From Amylostereum areolatum (lineage: Eukaryota > Basidiomycota > Agaricomycetes > Russulales > Stereaceae): 64,000 bases of DNA. Positions 1 through 11,582 of the stretch are shown piece after piece. Below the pieces are notes generated by a model, which had not been told where the DNA came from, did not search any database, and worked only from the letters and a program-made list of their open reading frames with translations. Positions within the stretch are counted from its first letter, which is position 1, and every line of letters begins with the position of its first letter. The stretch lies in contig SAXG01000011.1 in assembly GCA_012932865.1 (NCBI GenBank), positions 372,001-436,000 of the forward strand. Direction: 5' to 3'. Both the position numbers and the translations under genes were made by a program.

Positions 1-1480
1 GTTCTGGATGCTTCTCCAAGAAGGCCTCGAAGGCTAGCAGTTTATGACGTACGCCCTGGACCTCGTCGAGCTTGTCGCGGCCAACCACCAATCTAAGCCC
101 TTTATAGCGTTCTTTGAGGGTCTGTACCCAGTGTGCGACGTCCGGTTCGCGCCTGTAAGTACATAAGAATAAACTCCTTCAATAGGCATAGAACTCGAAC
201 GTACTTCTTCTCCGTCAAGGCTTTGACGTCAATACCCATGGGAAACACCGCAACATCCACAAAGTGTTCATCCACCTGGATCCCTTTTGGTAGCGCTTCG
301 AGGGCAAGAATGCGGGAAACAGTTTGTCGAAAATGCCGAGCATAATTGGCGGTTTGAAATCCAACAAGGTCGGCGGAGAGCAATCCGCGGAGGAGAGGTT
401 CGCGGACGGCGAGGCAACGGAAGATCTCGGAGGAAGGGAAGGCGACGTGCATGAAGAAGCCGATGATAGCATTTGGAAGCTTGGCGCGAAGCATAGAGGG
501 GAGGAGCATAAGGTGGTAGTCGTTGACCCAAACTGCACGGGTATTAGAATCAACGTAACCAGGAGGTGGTCGTATGAGGGTACTCACTGATGTCCCCGTC
601 CTGGTGGCTGGAGACGATCGCATCCGCAAAACGTTGGTTGACAGCCACGTACTGCTTGAAAGCGCTGGATTCGTAGAAATATTTTGTTTTGGGAGCGTCT
701 GGGACGGCATAGTGAAGACATGGCCACAAGACCTGGTGGCAGAACTCGTCGTAGTATTTTGTGAATTCATCATCAGGAATCCATATGGGAAGGCTGTCGC
801 ATTCCTCCGCCATACGTCTGTCGATGTTGCGGCGAAGATGGTCTTTAAAATTGTCCGTGTTCCCGCCGAGGGTACCGACCCAGAGCTTGCGTTGCAGACG
901 GTTGTCGATGGATTGTACGGCATTATGAAGACCTCCGTTGCAGTGTGGATTGTGGTCGATATGATATTGACGACCTAGAGGAGAATCGGAATGGGGCCGG
1001 CGAGCGGCGGAGCGGGAGTGCTTGCGCTGAATACGATGTGGGATGTGGGTTGGATGCGGATAATCATCCTGTGCGCGACGACGGGCTGAAGCTGGGGACA
1101 GATTGTCCGTGAAGAATGGGTTGGCGGTGGCCTTTCCATTCGTGATCTGGGAGAGATTTCCGAAAAGAGTGCTGCTCTCTATACCCGGGGTCACAGATGG
1201 CGTTGCTGAACGAGACTGCAGTTCGCGTTGGTGACCGAGCCTATCCTACAAGATCCTAAATACGCACTTTGTCTTTGAGGTCGTCCACGATGCTCTTCAG
1301 AGGTCCTTGAGCCTTAGGTCGCCGAGGTTCCATGGGCTTGGGCATGTTGATGCTGGATGGTCCAGGCAGTTGGGGAACAGCATGAAGTTCGGGAGTCGAC
1401 GGGTGCGATTCCCCCAGGATCGCAGTGTTGGGAAGGAAAAGCGACGCAATAACGACTCTGTGGTTCTTGAGCGAAGCCAT
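1..1480 (-). CDS. Trehalose-6-phosphate synthase/phosphatase family protein (Tps2/Tsl1-like), 5' part only
   Basis: Glycosyltransferase family 20 protein that would make, or regulate making of, trehalose-6-phosphate from UDP-glucose and glucose-6-phosphate in the cytosol. The start is the ATG at 1478-1480 (MASLKNHRVVIASLFLPNTA), followed by a serine- and proline-rich linker. A second exon (about 550-1194) carries the N-terminal GT20 region with KLWVGTLGG and WPCLHYAVPD. The third (about 212-538) has WVNDYHLMLLP, GFFMHVAFPSSEIFR and DLVGFQTANYARHF. The last visible exon has the sugar-nucleotide loop VGRDKLDEVQGVRHKLLAFE and runs off the left edge. The long N-terminal extension fits the large Tps2/Tps3/Tsl1 type rather than short Tps1, but the C-terminal phosphatase domain lies outside the window, so the subtype is inferred. 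The first intron (near 1200-1260) could not be placed exactly. Confidence 0.88.
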
Positions 1481-2806
1481 CTTCGCGTAACCGGGGAGAG
1501 TAGGGCGAACGGAGAGGGGATGAGGTTAGGATGTGTGTCGGAGGAAAGATTTGAGCGCTTTTGAAGCCGGTCATTGCATGAGAAAGTCGGCTTCGCGCCC
1601 AAGTCAGCGTGAGTACAGGTTGTCCTCTCAGTTTCAATCCCCACAGAGTCCTCGATGGACGGCGACGAGCGCGGGTTATGTAAGCAGTATTCATTTTCGT
1701 CGTCGCGCCAAGTCATCCTCGACTCCTTGTTTCCTCTCACCACGTCCTTCTCTTCTCCCCGTCCTTCACCTGGCCATAACCCCTCATCTGTAATGGGCGA
1801 CTCCGACGTACCGAGATTTGGACGGCGCGTCAGGGTTTCCGTGGATGTACGAAGGGTTGGGTATGGACTCTCCCTTCGACACTCTCATGTGGGCATCATC
1901 CAGAGTCTGGACCATGGTGCGTGTTCTATTCACTTACCGCCCACCTGCCCTCGCGACAGCATTCAGGATTTGCACATGCTCCGGCGCCCCTCTTGTTGTC
2001 GCTGGCAGTCGTCCTCACCTTCGCTCGCGGCCTTGAACTTTACTCCTGGTCTTGAACTTTGCTCGTGGTCTTGAACTTTACTCTCGGTCTCTCGATTTTT
2101 GCTTGCGGTCTTGGTCCTCGCTCGCGATCTTGGTCCCGCTCGCGCTCCTCTCTGGTCCTGGCTCTCTGTCCCCTGGCTCACTGGGTTCCCTGGTCTTATC
2201 TCGGTCTCCGTCTGGTCCACCTGCTTTGTTGGCATCCCAGGTAACCCTCTCTCACCTGTCATCCCTCTCCATATATCCCGTAGCAGCCCCCATATACTCT
2301 GTAGTTATCAAATGAAAATATCATGATTTTCTTCCTTCTACATCAGGATAAGATCGCAATAAGCACGATTTAAGCCAGCAACCCGCCGAGCGATTCTTGA
2401 TGAGCTTAGTAAGATTATTGGATTGAATCCAAAGAACCTCAGCTTCGGGCCCAAGGGAATTCGTTGAGCGTGATATCCGCTTGACATTTTTGGATTCCAT
2501 CCATCGGCACACCAACTTCAAACTCAGGGGCGTGATATCGGAATGAAGCTGAGGGATCGCCTGGTGGTGTAGATCATGACGTCGATGGCGGACGGCCCGC
2601 AAGCCGTCCACCTTCTCTTTCCGCTCGACTCAGTCGTTTTCTCGAAGGCACGTTCGTTTTCTCTCTCGTTCTCACTGGTACATCTCTCGAGCGCGTAGAG
2701 CTCAAAAATGCCCCATTTGATTGTCCGGGGTAATCGCGATACAGAGTAACGTGAATCATAACAGTCCCAACATCTCTCCAGGACCGGAACTCGGCGAAAG
2801 AGCGGG
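1481..2806. other. Intergenic region between the TPS gene and P450-A
   Basis: This interval holds the promoter of the TPS gene (reading leftward) and the 3' flank of P450-A. One stretch at about 1794-1915 reads like a short exon on the plus strand (GASGFPWMYEGLGMDSPFDT) ending before a possible donor at 1918, but a stop lies just upstream and no partner exon was found. The rest is pyrimidine-rich and repetitive; no other gene is visible. Confidence 0.5.
2028..2230. repeat. Degenerate CT-rich tandem repeat
   Basis: About three copies of a roughly 21-base unit built on GGTCTTGAACTTTRCTC occur at 2030-2095. They grade into looser GGTCTTGGTCC/CTCGCTCGC-type repeats up to about 2230. Open reading frames here are by-products of the repeat. 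It probably arose by slippage; no function is evident. Confidence 0.6.
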
Positions 2807-5166
2807 TCAAACTAAAGATACGATCATCGGAAGGTAGGGTTTGTTCACGGTCGAGTCTTTCACGGTCGGTGAGCTGACTGAGCCGGTCTTCCACACAATC
2901 TCCTTTTCAGAGGGCGCGAAACGGAAGACCGAAAGAAGTTGCGACAGCACGACCTCTGTCGAACAAGACGATAAGAACTTCACAATACGGTCATGGAATA
3001 GGTACGCACTCATCTCCAAGTGTGCGAAATTCATCCCGCTGAGAGGGTGCGAGTTAGATCTTGACTATGACGCATGATAAAAGGCCTCACATGCAGGACC
3101 GGGCCCCGCCAAGGAACGTCAGCCTGCGTTTACTGTGTTAGTAGACGCCCTCAGGCAAGCAAGAGAGAACGCTCACGTGTTAGCATAGACACCGGGTACC
3201 TGTACTTTCTCCATCGAAGACGACATCCAGCGCTCTGGCTTGTACTCAAGCGCATCTGGGCCCCAGATGGCCAGGTCGCGATTTACGCCAAGGATGTTGA
3301 CCACAACTTGGGTACCGTTCGGGACTATCACCTCGTTCATGACATTTCCATCGAGGCCATCGACCGGAAAACTCAGATGCAGAACGGTATCCTTGCGGCA
3401 GCTACACACAATAACACACCATCATCATTAGTAGGATGAAAAGGCTCGGGAAAGAGTGAAGCACGTACATTCGCTGTACAGTATCCCCTGGTGGGTTCCT
3501 GAAGGTTATGTTAGATACCAGCAGCACTGGTGAGCGTCAAGGACTCACAAACGCAGCGACTCCCTGCAGACCGCCTCTAGGTACGGAAGAGCCATGAGCT
3601 CGTCATAGCCCGACTCACCAGAGCGAGTGCCAGCCTCCGTAAGCTCTTGTCGAAGTTTATCTTGGATATCCGGATGCTCTGCGAGGGTAAGAAGGATCCG
3701 CGACAATGCAGACGACGTTGTGTCGGCACCGGCGAAAAGAAGCACCCTAAGGAGTATGTTGATCAGCACGCCCGACGGGGAAGTAATTGGAACTCATTTA
3801 CGTTATTTGACCCAAAAGTTCATCGTCAGGAAGCCGATCCTGGTCGTTCGTAGCATTGTTTGCATTTACTGCACAATTTCAGCAGGCATCATCGGTACGG
3901 TGAGTAGATACTCACCAAGAATGCTCATCAGGTCCTTTCCTTCGCCGATCTGGTTCACGCCACATCCTTTTGCAAGCAAAGCCTTCTTCTTCTCCCACAT
4001 ATCCGTGGATTGGACGTGCAATGTATCGGCTATATTGACCATATTGCGCAATGCAGGCCACGGTAGTGTCTGCGCTAACCATCTCAAGACAGCTGGAGAG
4101 CCGTGTCTTGTAAGGAAAGGTAGAAGCATAGCGGCAGCTTGAACTTGCGCGAAGTTTGGCCTGATATGTGCGAAATGTGAGGACGAGATATTGAGGGGAG
4201 GTAGGAGGAAAAGGGATAGAGAAAGAACGTACATCAAGTCCTTAAGTGCACGCCCTAGCTCGTTATTCTTTCCCTCGAGTACGCCGAGGGTATGGCCCAT
4301 ACACGCTTGCGCGATGAGCTCTACCGCCAGCCGACCCATCCAATCGATCATGTCGATCTCCTGGGGTCCATTGACCACCTTTTCACGTAGAATATTCTGA
4401 AGCTGCGAGGGGCGTATGCACATCATTGGTCGGCACAACGTGCGATGGCGGGGAGCAAACACACCTGCGACATGAGAGACTGGACCAAAGGGGTGATTTG
4501 GCGCATGTTGGCGGGAGAGAATACGGGTGCAAGCATCTTGCGCTGCCTGCGATGTTGCTCCCCTGAGAGTACCACCATCTCCATGAGCACGCAGCCTACG
4601 TGCTATCAATGATGTCAGACGTACCCAGCGACGACAAAAGTCCTGGCCCAAACATAACGCGGCAAAATCTACATGAAGAAAATGGTCAGTTGATGCGAAT
4701 TGAGATGATGTGTTGGACGCACTCCGATGTCACCTCAGCCTCCTCGAAGGTATTCTGATTCTTCACGAGAACGTGCCATAAAGCTTTAGGATCGCTTAGG
4801 ACCAACATCGGTTTCTGCGCGGAGCGCCACGTCAGCGGCAACATTCAGCGCGAGGAACTATTGGCGCACCCCAAACACTCCGTTTAGCTTGATTACTCGA
4901 CCGTAGCGCTCCGACAGCTGCTGGCGAAAGTCTCCAGCAAATGATCCGTATAGCTGCATTAGGTTACCTGTAATGTTGCGACAGAGATGGGATTAGCTAG
5001 GGCATTCAGTACCAATACAAGCAAACCACTTACCCGTTAGAAACGATGCACTGGGTGGACCGGGGATATTGCGGAACGGACTCCAGGCTTGTTGGTAATG
5101 TGCGAGCCAAGACAGAACCCCGACGAAACAGACCGCTGCGACAACATCAGCGGCAGAAATGGTCAT
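2807..5166 (-). CDS. Cytochrome P450 monooxygenase (family member A)
   Basis: Heme-thiolate monooxygenase, expected to be ER-anchored and to use NADPH-P450 reductase; the substrate is unknown. The start is the ATG at 5164-5166, giving MTISAADVVAAVCFVGVLSW as anchor and then NIPGPPSASFLTG. Further landmarks are FGPGLLSSLG, HRRQRKMLAPVFSPANMRQI, IDMIDWMGRLAVELIAQACM, the I-helix LLFAGADTTSSALSRIL, the ExxR block EAVCRESLRL, PERW, and the heme loop FLGGARSCIG, which is split by an intron inside the Cys-Ile codons. The protein ends in PMIVSLV. All exons I could follow join in frame. It is the most divergent member: the heme loop differs (GARSC against GGRAC) and it has an extra intron just after ESLRL. 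Minus-strand neighbours B and C are paralogs. Confidence 0.9.
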
Positions 5167-5254
5167 GGCGTTGTAATTTGGACTTGGGTGGAAATAACCA
5201 AGACGTGGCTGACAGGGGGAACGAGCTGCTTCTCCGACAGTGGGGGTTGGCAGA

Positions 5255-5261
5255 CTTTATA
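5255..5261 (-). promoter_or_regulatory. TATA box of P450-A
   Basis: TATAAAG on the minus strand, about 90 bases upstream of the P450-A start codon. Position and sequence match the TATA elements of the paralogs. Confidence 0.5.
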
Positions 5262-6665
5262 ACCCCCGCAGTGTTTGCGCGGGATCTCCCAGGCGAGCCA
5301 TTTGGGAATCTGTATATCCATCGGAATATGGACGGTATAAACGAAGGCCTCCATTTCGCCGGCTGTTGACTTGGTATGGATCGACTGTTCCATAGTCGTC
5401 GTTCCAATGGTCAAGACGCCGGAGGCGTCAGACCCGAAGTCTGCAGACGGGCTTCCGGAGCCCTTCTGGTGCGCATCTCGGCCTAAAGGGCGTTCAAAGT
5501 GGCCATGTAGATGATCACATGCTACGCTGGGTAAAATAGACATGAGAGCACTTATATTCTTCGATCGGCGGTTGGGTTTGATGCAGAAGATAAGAACGCC
5601 GGCGACAGACGCCCCCAATAGTCCTCAATGTCCATCGCCAACATAAAGCTTTTCATATGACTGAGCGAAATCCGAAGTGAAGTCCTGTGAATGCTCACCT
5701 ATAGTGGCGACCGCCACTCCATCGCCACGAAGAGCCTCCCCTACAGCCCGGGAAGACGCGTAACCCCTGCCAGTCTACCTTCCAGTCAAATCGCGACAAT
5801 AACAGACTCTTGTGGGTCATGGGCGGTAAGACCTTCTATCCCGATTGTCTGATCAACGAATCGGGCCATCGGGCCATCGTCTATAAGGCATGGGGCAGAA
5901 GTCTTGTAGTTTGAACTCAATAGAGAAGGAGGAACGGGGTCCGGGGTGCCAACATGATCCAGGGCCCAGGCGTCTGTGGCGTACTCTCTGTCACTATTTC
6001 CTCCGTAATGTGGCACAACGCAATTGCTTACCTATCGTCAGCCAGTCCCCTGCCATGACGTTTGGGGACCGACCTGGACCGATAGATACACGTCTGTGGA
6101 CTGACACGATGTCAACAGATAGAGACAGCTTGAATTGTGTATCAGAGGCTAGGCAAGCGTTCGAATTTGCATTCGCGAGAAAGCTTCAGAGCGAGTAGCA
6201 CTTTACCACGAAAATAGGGAAAGTCCCCAAGAAGAAAGGTAGTGTATTCCGTGGATGGGCAGTACGTAGGAACGGTGAAACGATGGTCGTGAGCAAGTCG
6301 CGAGTTCGAGGAAAACCGGCCGCCATGCCGCCGGCAAACGCCGTCTGTAACTTTGTAGGTCGACTCCTCGATCCACAACAAGCACACCGGTAGGCGGCCT
6401 CTGGCTCTGAAATCTGACCCGTCGGATCGTGAATGAATAGCGTAAGTGAACAAGCTGTGCTTTCTTCTGTCTCCCAGCAACGACTTCCCCGCGGGCACAT
6501 AGTACAAGCTACTTACACCTCCGGGCATTAGGTTACTTTCGCAATGACTGGGTGAATGCCAATGGGGACGACGCTATCTCATCTGAACGAAACAAGAACG
6601 TACAGATGCTCTATGGTAATCATACACTACACTTTGTCGTACGAGAGTCACAATCACGACTACTC
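5262..6665. other. Intergenic region between P450-A and GST-1
   Basis: About 1.4 kb holding the upstream region of P450-A and the 3' flank of GST-1. Several open frames exist on both strands (for example 6142-6528 minus), but none shows a recognisable domain, a splice pattern or a match to another gene in the window. Confidence 0.5.
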
Positions 6666-7484
6666 TTACTGAGCAACGGACGCCCACTGCTCGAATGCCT
6701 TGAAGAAACGACCCCACCTCCCCCCGTTGGCGGCGACAATGGCCTTCCACACGTCGCTCTCGCCGTTGCTGGTCCTCTCAATCGTGGTCAGGATCGCAGC
6801 GATCGCCGTGTCAGCGTGCGTCGGCTTGTCACCCCCGATGAACAGGCCTTTCTCGCCGCCCTCCTCGATCCACCGAGTGATGTCGTCCAACACAGCCAAC
6901 AACACCTTGATCGCCTCCTCCCTCTTCTCGCCCTGCGGAACGACCGCCTCCAGCTTCGCCCCACCAAACATCTTCTCCCGGGAGGCGCGGAACCACTCCT
7001 GCGCGCGCGGCGTGAACTGGTTGTGGATGTCGAGCACGCACAGCGGGAACATCGCGTACAGCAGGCGAGTGGCCTCCGTCTCGATGAACGCGGCCTGGAG
7101 CGCGTGCGAGCCGTCGGGGAACAGCTTCTGGGTGGCCGGGTACTGCTTGTCGAGGTAAAGCGCGATGTTGATGGAGTCCGTGACAATCGCGCCAGTGGAG
7201 GGATCGACGATGGTGGGAGCGGTGTAGAGGGGCTGGCCGTCGCGCGTGCCGGTGGGAGCTGCGCCGATCTTCTTCATCACGCCCTCGACGTCGGGGAACT
7301 CGACCCAGACGGCCTTGTAGGGGATCCCCTTGATGTTCAAGGCGTATCTGCAGCGGCGTCAAGCACAAGTTCATCGACCACATCAAGCATTCGACGCGTA
7401 CCTCGTCCTCCAAGTGTTGGGCGACCAGGTCAAGTCCTTGGACTTGGTCGAGGGCATGTCGTAGAAGGTGATAACGTTGGACAT
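6666..7484 (-). CDS. Glutathione S-transferase, etherase-like type (GST-1)
   Basis: Cytosolic GST expected to conjugate glutathione to electrophilic compounds, including P450 products. There are two exons. The first starts at the ATG at 7482-7484 and encodes MSNVITFYDMPSTKSKDLTW then SPNTWRTR. The intron at 7348-7401 (GTACGCG...CTGCAG) splits the Arg codon. The second reads YALNIKGIPYKAVWVEFPDV, with the thioredoxin-fold cis-proline block APTIVDPSTG and VTDSINIALYL, and a C-terminal helical domain with GGDKPTHADTAIAAIL. About 242 residues, complete. The N-terminal WSPNTW...RYALN pattern is typical of basidiomycete GTE (bacterial etherase LigE-related) transferases; the subclass is inferred from memory of that family. 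GST-2 at 27 kb has the same intron at the same codon. Confidence 0.92.
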
Positions 7485-7578
7485 TTTCGAGCTACGAAGA
7501 TGGTTTGGTAGGTGGTTTAGTTCCTGAGATGGGTGTAGAGCTTGAGATCTGACTTCTCCTTCGTCTATCTAGCAGTCC

Positions 7579-7585
7579 TTTTATA
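7579..7585 (-). promoter_or_regulatory. TATA box of GST-1
   Basis: TATAAAA followed by GG on the minus strand, about 95 bases before the GST-1 start codon; a strong consensus match. Confidence 0.6.
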
Positions 7586-8207
7586 CGCTCTATCGAGCCT
7601 GATACTTTGATCAGATCATGACCATCAATGCATCAAGCACCAGGTATGAAGTCAGTCCAGCTTGAGTGCGTTCACTCCTGACTTACCTTACTCACCTGTT
7701 TACTTACTAATGCTCTCGAAAGATAGAGTAAGCGAGTACCTTACTTATTCACACCGCTGGCTCGTCTGATGCTCGAAGTTGGATGCTGGCCATTGTCCGC
7801 GGGAGGCCGTAAATGATTACTCTGCAAGGTTTTGTACATTATACACCACCGCTAAGCTAGGTTTGGTACGCAGTTCTCGACGACATTATTGATGGAATCG
7901 CGCGGTCACGTTTATAGTCCAGGGTCATGATGTGCATAAATGATAATCTTCGAAGGCGTTTCCCAGAGCTCCCATTTCGTTTCTGAGCAAGTGGCGACTT
8001 TGCGAGCATCAGGGTACTGACGATGACTGATACTGAGTGAGCGCGGGGTAATTTACGAGCTGTCGTTGACCTTCAGGAAATGATACCAGGGCGAATATAT
8101 AGAATCGCCAACACTGCTTCAAATGACCACAGCCTTACATTTTCCACGAAGTCGAGCTAGTCCGAGGTACAAGAGCTGCATAGGGTACATAGATATCGAA
8201 ACGCGCT
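7586..8207. other. Intergenic region upstream of GST-1
   Basis: Holds the GST-1 upstream region and the 3' flank of P450-B. Around 7680-7745 it has several CTTACT/CTCACC-type repeats. No coding signal is visible. Confidence 0.5.
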
Positions 8208-10532
8208 TCAGACGAGAGAGACTTCGAGGGGAAGGAAAGGCTTTGGGGAGGCTGCGCCGACCACCGACGGCGTGACAATGCTTCCAAACCGCCAGAAAAT
8301 CTCCGTCTTGGCTGGCGCGAACCGAAATACTGGCAAAAGCTGGGAGAGAACGACCTCTGAAGAAGAAAGCACGGCCGACATCAGTATTATTTGGAACGGG
8401 ATGCGCGCCGTACTTACTCATTTCAAGCAGGGAGAACTTGAAACCACTACACCCCCGAGGCCCAGTCAGCAACCTGCACTCTTGGCCGGGCAGACGTAGA
8501 AAGACCACTCACATGCACGCGCGTCCACCGCCAATGAAAGTCAACCTGGAATGTAAAAACGCGATGAGCAACTGGGAACGGAGAGGGGACCCGAGGAAAC
8601 GTACTGGTTGGCATAAATTCCTGGGATATGCGATGCCGCGACGCTCTCGGGCAGAGGCGTCAGCCAACGCTCGGGTTTCCACTGGTCCGCATCTGGCCCC
8701 CAGATTTCGGGATCGCGATTGACGCCGACAATGTTCACGTATATATATGTGCCGTTGGGGACGATGATCTCAGAGACGTCCTTGCCGTCATGGCCCTTCA
8801 TGGGGGTACCAAGAGGAAGAATGGCGTCCTTGCGAGCGCTACGAATTCCTGAGATGGTGGTACGGGATGTAACGGGGAAAAGATAGACGTACTTGCGCTG
8901 AACAAGGGCCACAGGTGGATAGAGTCGAAGCGTCTCGCGGCAGACGGCCTCGAGGGAAGGGAGTTCGTGCAGAGCATCGTGATCGAGCTCTCCCTTCTCG
9001 CCACCAACCGCGGCAACTTCCTGCCTCAATTTCTCCTGAACGTCAGGGTTCAGCGACAGAAGGTGGAAAATGCGAGACAATGCAGAAGACGTCGTGTCCG
9101 TGCCAGCAAAAAGGAACGTCCTGAAGGGGCGTCAGCGAAAAGGGGAGGCCAGATGGGCACGCGACGAACGTCATTTGTGCGAGGAGTTGATCGTCAGGGA
9201 GCTGATCTTCCTCGTCCGCGGACGAGTTGGCCTTCACTGTACACAAATGTTAGCTATGGTGAACGAAAGACACTGGGAACTTCCATCGTACAGAGAATGC
9301 TCATGATGTCCTTGCCTCCGCCCACCTGGTTTACCATAGCGTCTTCCCCTCGCGCTACGGCCTCTTTCTTCTCCTCCCAAGCTGCTTTTGAAGTGTTGTA
9401 CATCGTGTCCGCGACCTTGACAATGGATTGAACGACCGGCCATGGGGAATGTTCGGCAGCGAAGCGCAACAACTTGGCGGGGAAAATGGAAACAACGTCC
9501 GGGAGCCATTTACGCCAGACTTGAACGGTGGACACTAACGGACTGCAGAGAGTTGGCCTCTTCAGGAAGAGAAGCTCAGACGTGCAGAAATACGAACACG
9601 AAGCTTTTCAATGCCAAAGCGTAGTCGTTGTTCTCGCCCTCCAGTGCCTTGAAGGTATAACCAAGCCCAGCCTGTGCAATCAGCTCCAAGGCGAGCTTCC
9701 CCATCCAATCCAGCATATCAATTTCCTGGGTTCCTTTGGAGACGATCTCTTTACGCATGATGTTCTGAAGCTAAACAGGCATGATAAATCAGGCATGCAT
9801 ACTGTCGAGGCGGTATGAACATAAAAGAAACTCACCTCCATCGTGATAGACTGGAACATGGGAATCAGACGACGCATATGGTTGGTGGAGAACGCCGGGT
9901 TGAGGATCTTGCGCTGTTTCTTGTGGGTAGAGCCTGATACGGCAAACGAGCTTTAGAGCGGCAGGCCTGTGGACGCGTGGGATGACCTACCAAGTGTCGA
10001 AAGAAGCCCAGGACCGAATACGAGAAGATTGGATCTATCATCGCACGCATTTCAATTACGGAAAGCAGAACCAAGCAACGCCAGTGAACCACCCACGCAA
10101 TAAAAGGGCTCGCCTCCTCGAACGTGTTCTGATCCTTGATCAAGATGGAGTACAGCGCCTTGGTGTCGGACACCATGAGTTGGGTTTCCTGTTGATGCTT
10201 GAGTATGGAGGCGATCAAGGGAAAACGGAGCAGAGAAAAAGTACCCCGAAGGTCCCAGAAAGCCTAACGACTTTGCCATAAAGTCGATCGAGTTCTCCCA
10301 GGAACGAAAGCGCTTTCGGATTGAAAACCTGCTTGAGGTTACCTACGGATTGACCGTTGAGGGGCCCAACATTCTGATTCACGGAAATGAACATACCGGT
10401 CATGAATGAAGGACTAGGAGGGCCTGGGATAACGGATAGATGGCGCTGAGCGAGATACCGACGGGAAAAGGCAAACAAGACGGCAGCAGCGCAAGCAGCG
10501 ACTACTGCTTGGGCCACAAAAATGGCGCCCAT
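8208..10532 (-). CDS. Cytochrome P450 monooxygenase (family member B)
   Basis: Paralog of A with about a dozen short introns. The start is the ATG at 10530-10532 (MGAIFVAQAVVAACAAAVLF anchor), then HLSVIPGPPSPSFMTG. Visible blocks are VVRLSGTFG, MVSDTKALYSILIKDQNTFE, LLVFGPGLLSTLG, IDMLDWMGKLALELIAQAGL, GKDIMSIL, an I-helix in the form FAGTDTT, ExxR in [43 protein letters not shown], and the heme loop FIGGGRACIGFKFSLLEM split by an intron within the Ile codon. The stop at 8208-8210 follows EVSLV. All exons followed remain in frame. It is closest to member H at 58-60 kb, and the likeness extends into the promoter, suggesting a fairly recent duplication. Confidence 0.93.
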
Positions 10533-10624
10533 GTCGATGTCGGAAGAAAAATGTTGAGCTTGGGAAAGAGGAAGGTGGCAAAGTGGGCTCGGATGTGCGA
10601 CTATGCGACATCTCTGGCCGCACG

Positions 10625-10631
10625 TCTTATA
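10625..10631 (-). promoter_or_regulatory. TATA box and conserved core promoter of P450-B
   Basis: TATAAGA on the minus strand, 93 bases before the start. The flanking AGTATAAGAC and the downstream GCCAGAGATGTCGCATA are nearly identical to sequence upstream of P450-H (58169-58205). Confidence 0.55.
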
Positions 10632-11582
10632 CTTCTCTGGTTGGAGCGGCGGACCGATGACCGGTAAGGGCCACGGATAGATATGAGCCAGAGATTTTGG
10701 GGGCATCCATAGTCATAACGTGAAAACTCGAGTGTCGCCCCATCGGAGTAGACTTGTCCGCGTGGAAGTTCTCGAGAAGCGTTGGGCAATCTGCTAGGAC
10801 GATAGACTCAATAAGCCAGTCGACTACTACATGGAATTACGAAGAGACTGGACGTAGTACGTCCGGCCATCGTAAATAGTATACTGTTCGTGTCTTGAAA
10901 ATCACAGTAAGGAAGGGGACACTGATTCGGAAGCATTTGAGTTTTGAGACAGGCGCAGACTATACTGCTCACTGTATCTGGACAATCTTCGCAAGGACGT
11001 TCACGTTGAGTCGTCGGAGTTTGCAGACATGTCCATCGTCATATTCCGCGCGACTCCGAAATCGCGTCCGGGGGCAGGTAGATCAGGAGCACTTGTGTGC
11101 CACCCGATACTTCTGAGAACGAGGGCCGAAGATAATAGGAAAGCGCTTTCAAACGGTCTCGCTACTTGGGGGGCCCATGCCATTGGAACTGAAATACTTA
11201 AGCTGTCTTGAAGACTCAAAACTTCATGTCAACTATGTCAACTGTCAGTGACATTACCAACGTCACGATTCACCTTCCTTCTCAACGGTAATCTCAGATC
11301 TAGGCTCGCCGCCCATCAGATATGCATCAGCCTGCATACAATTTCAGGTACAACAATGTGTCCTTGCGTCGCCTCTTCAGACTTCAAGCTTCAAGCTTCA
11401 AATTCACAACCGAAGTAGTTTCTTTACGCTCCTGACGGAATGGCATCTAACGATCCATGAGTGACGAAGCTTAGTTGTACTATTCTGCGAATCAGAATAC
11501 GACATCATTGTAAACAGCGTATAGTCCATTGGATGAAGATAGCATATAGTCAAGTACGACGACCGCAGACCCAGCGGCTCTT
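10632..11582. other. Intergenic region between P450-B and P450-C
   Basis: Holds the P450-B upstream region and the 3' flank of P450-C. No coding signal is visible apart from short chance frames. Confidence 0.5.
11381..11402. repeat. Short CTTCAAG heptamer repeat
   Basis: Three tandem copies of CTTCAAG/CTTCAA about 180 bases beyond the stop codon of P450-C. A very similar array lies at 48089-48113 beyond the stop of P450-F. Confidence 0.6.

Noticed and set aside
1655..2074. 139-residue plus-strand ORF upstream of TPS
   Set aside because: It runs into a CT-rich tandem repeat and shows no protein features; only a possible short exon at 1794-1915 was noted.
6552..7511. 319-residue plus-strand ORF
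   Set aside because: It lies opposite GST-1, which has clear motifs and splice sites; this is a GC-rich antisense shadow.
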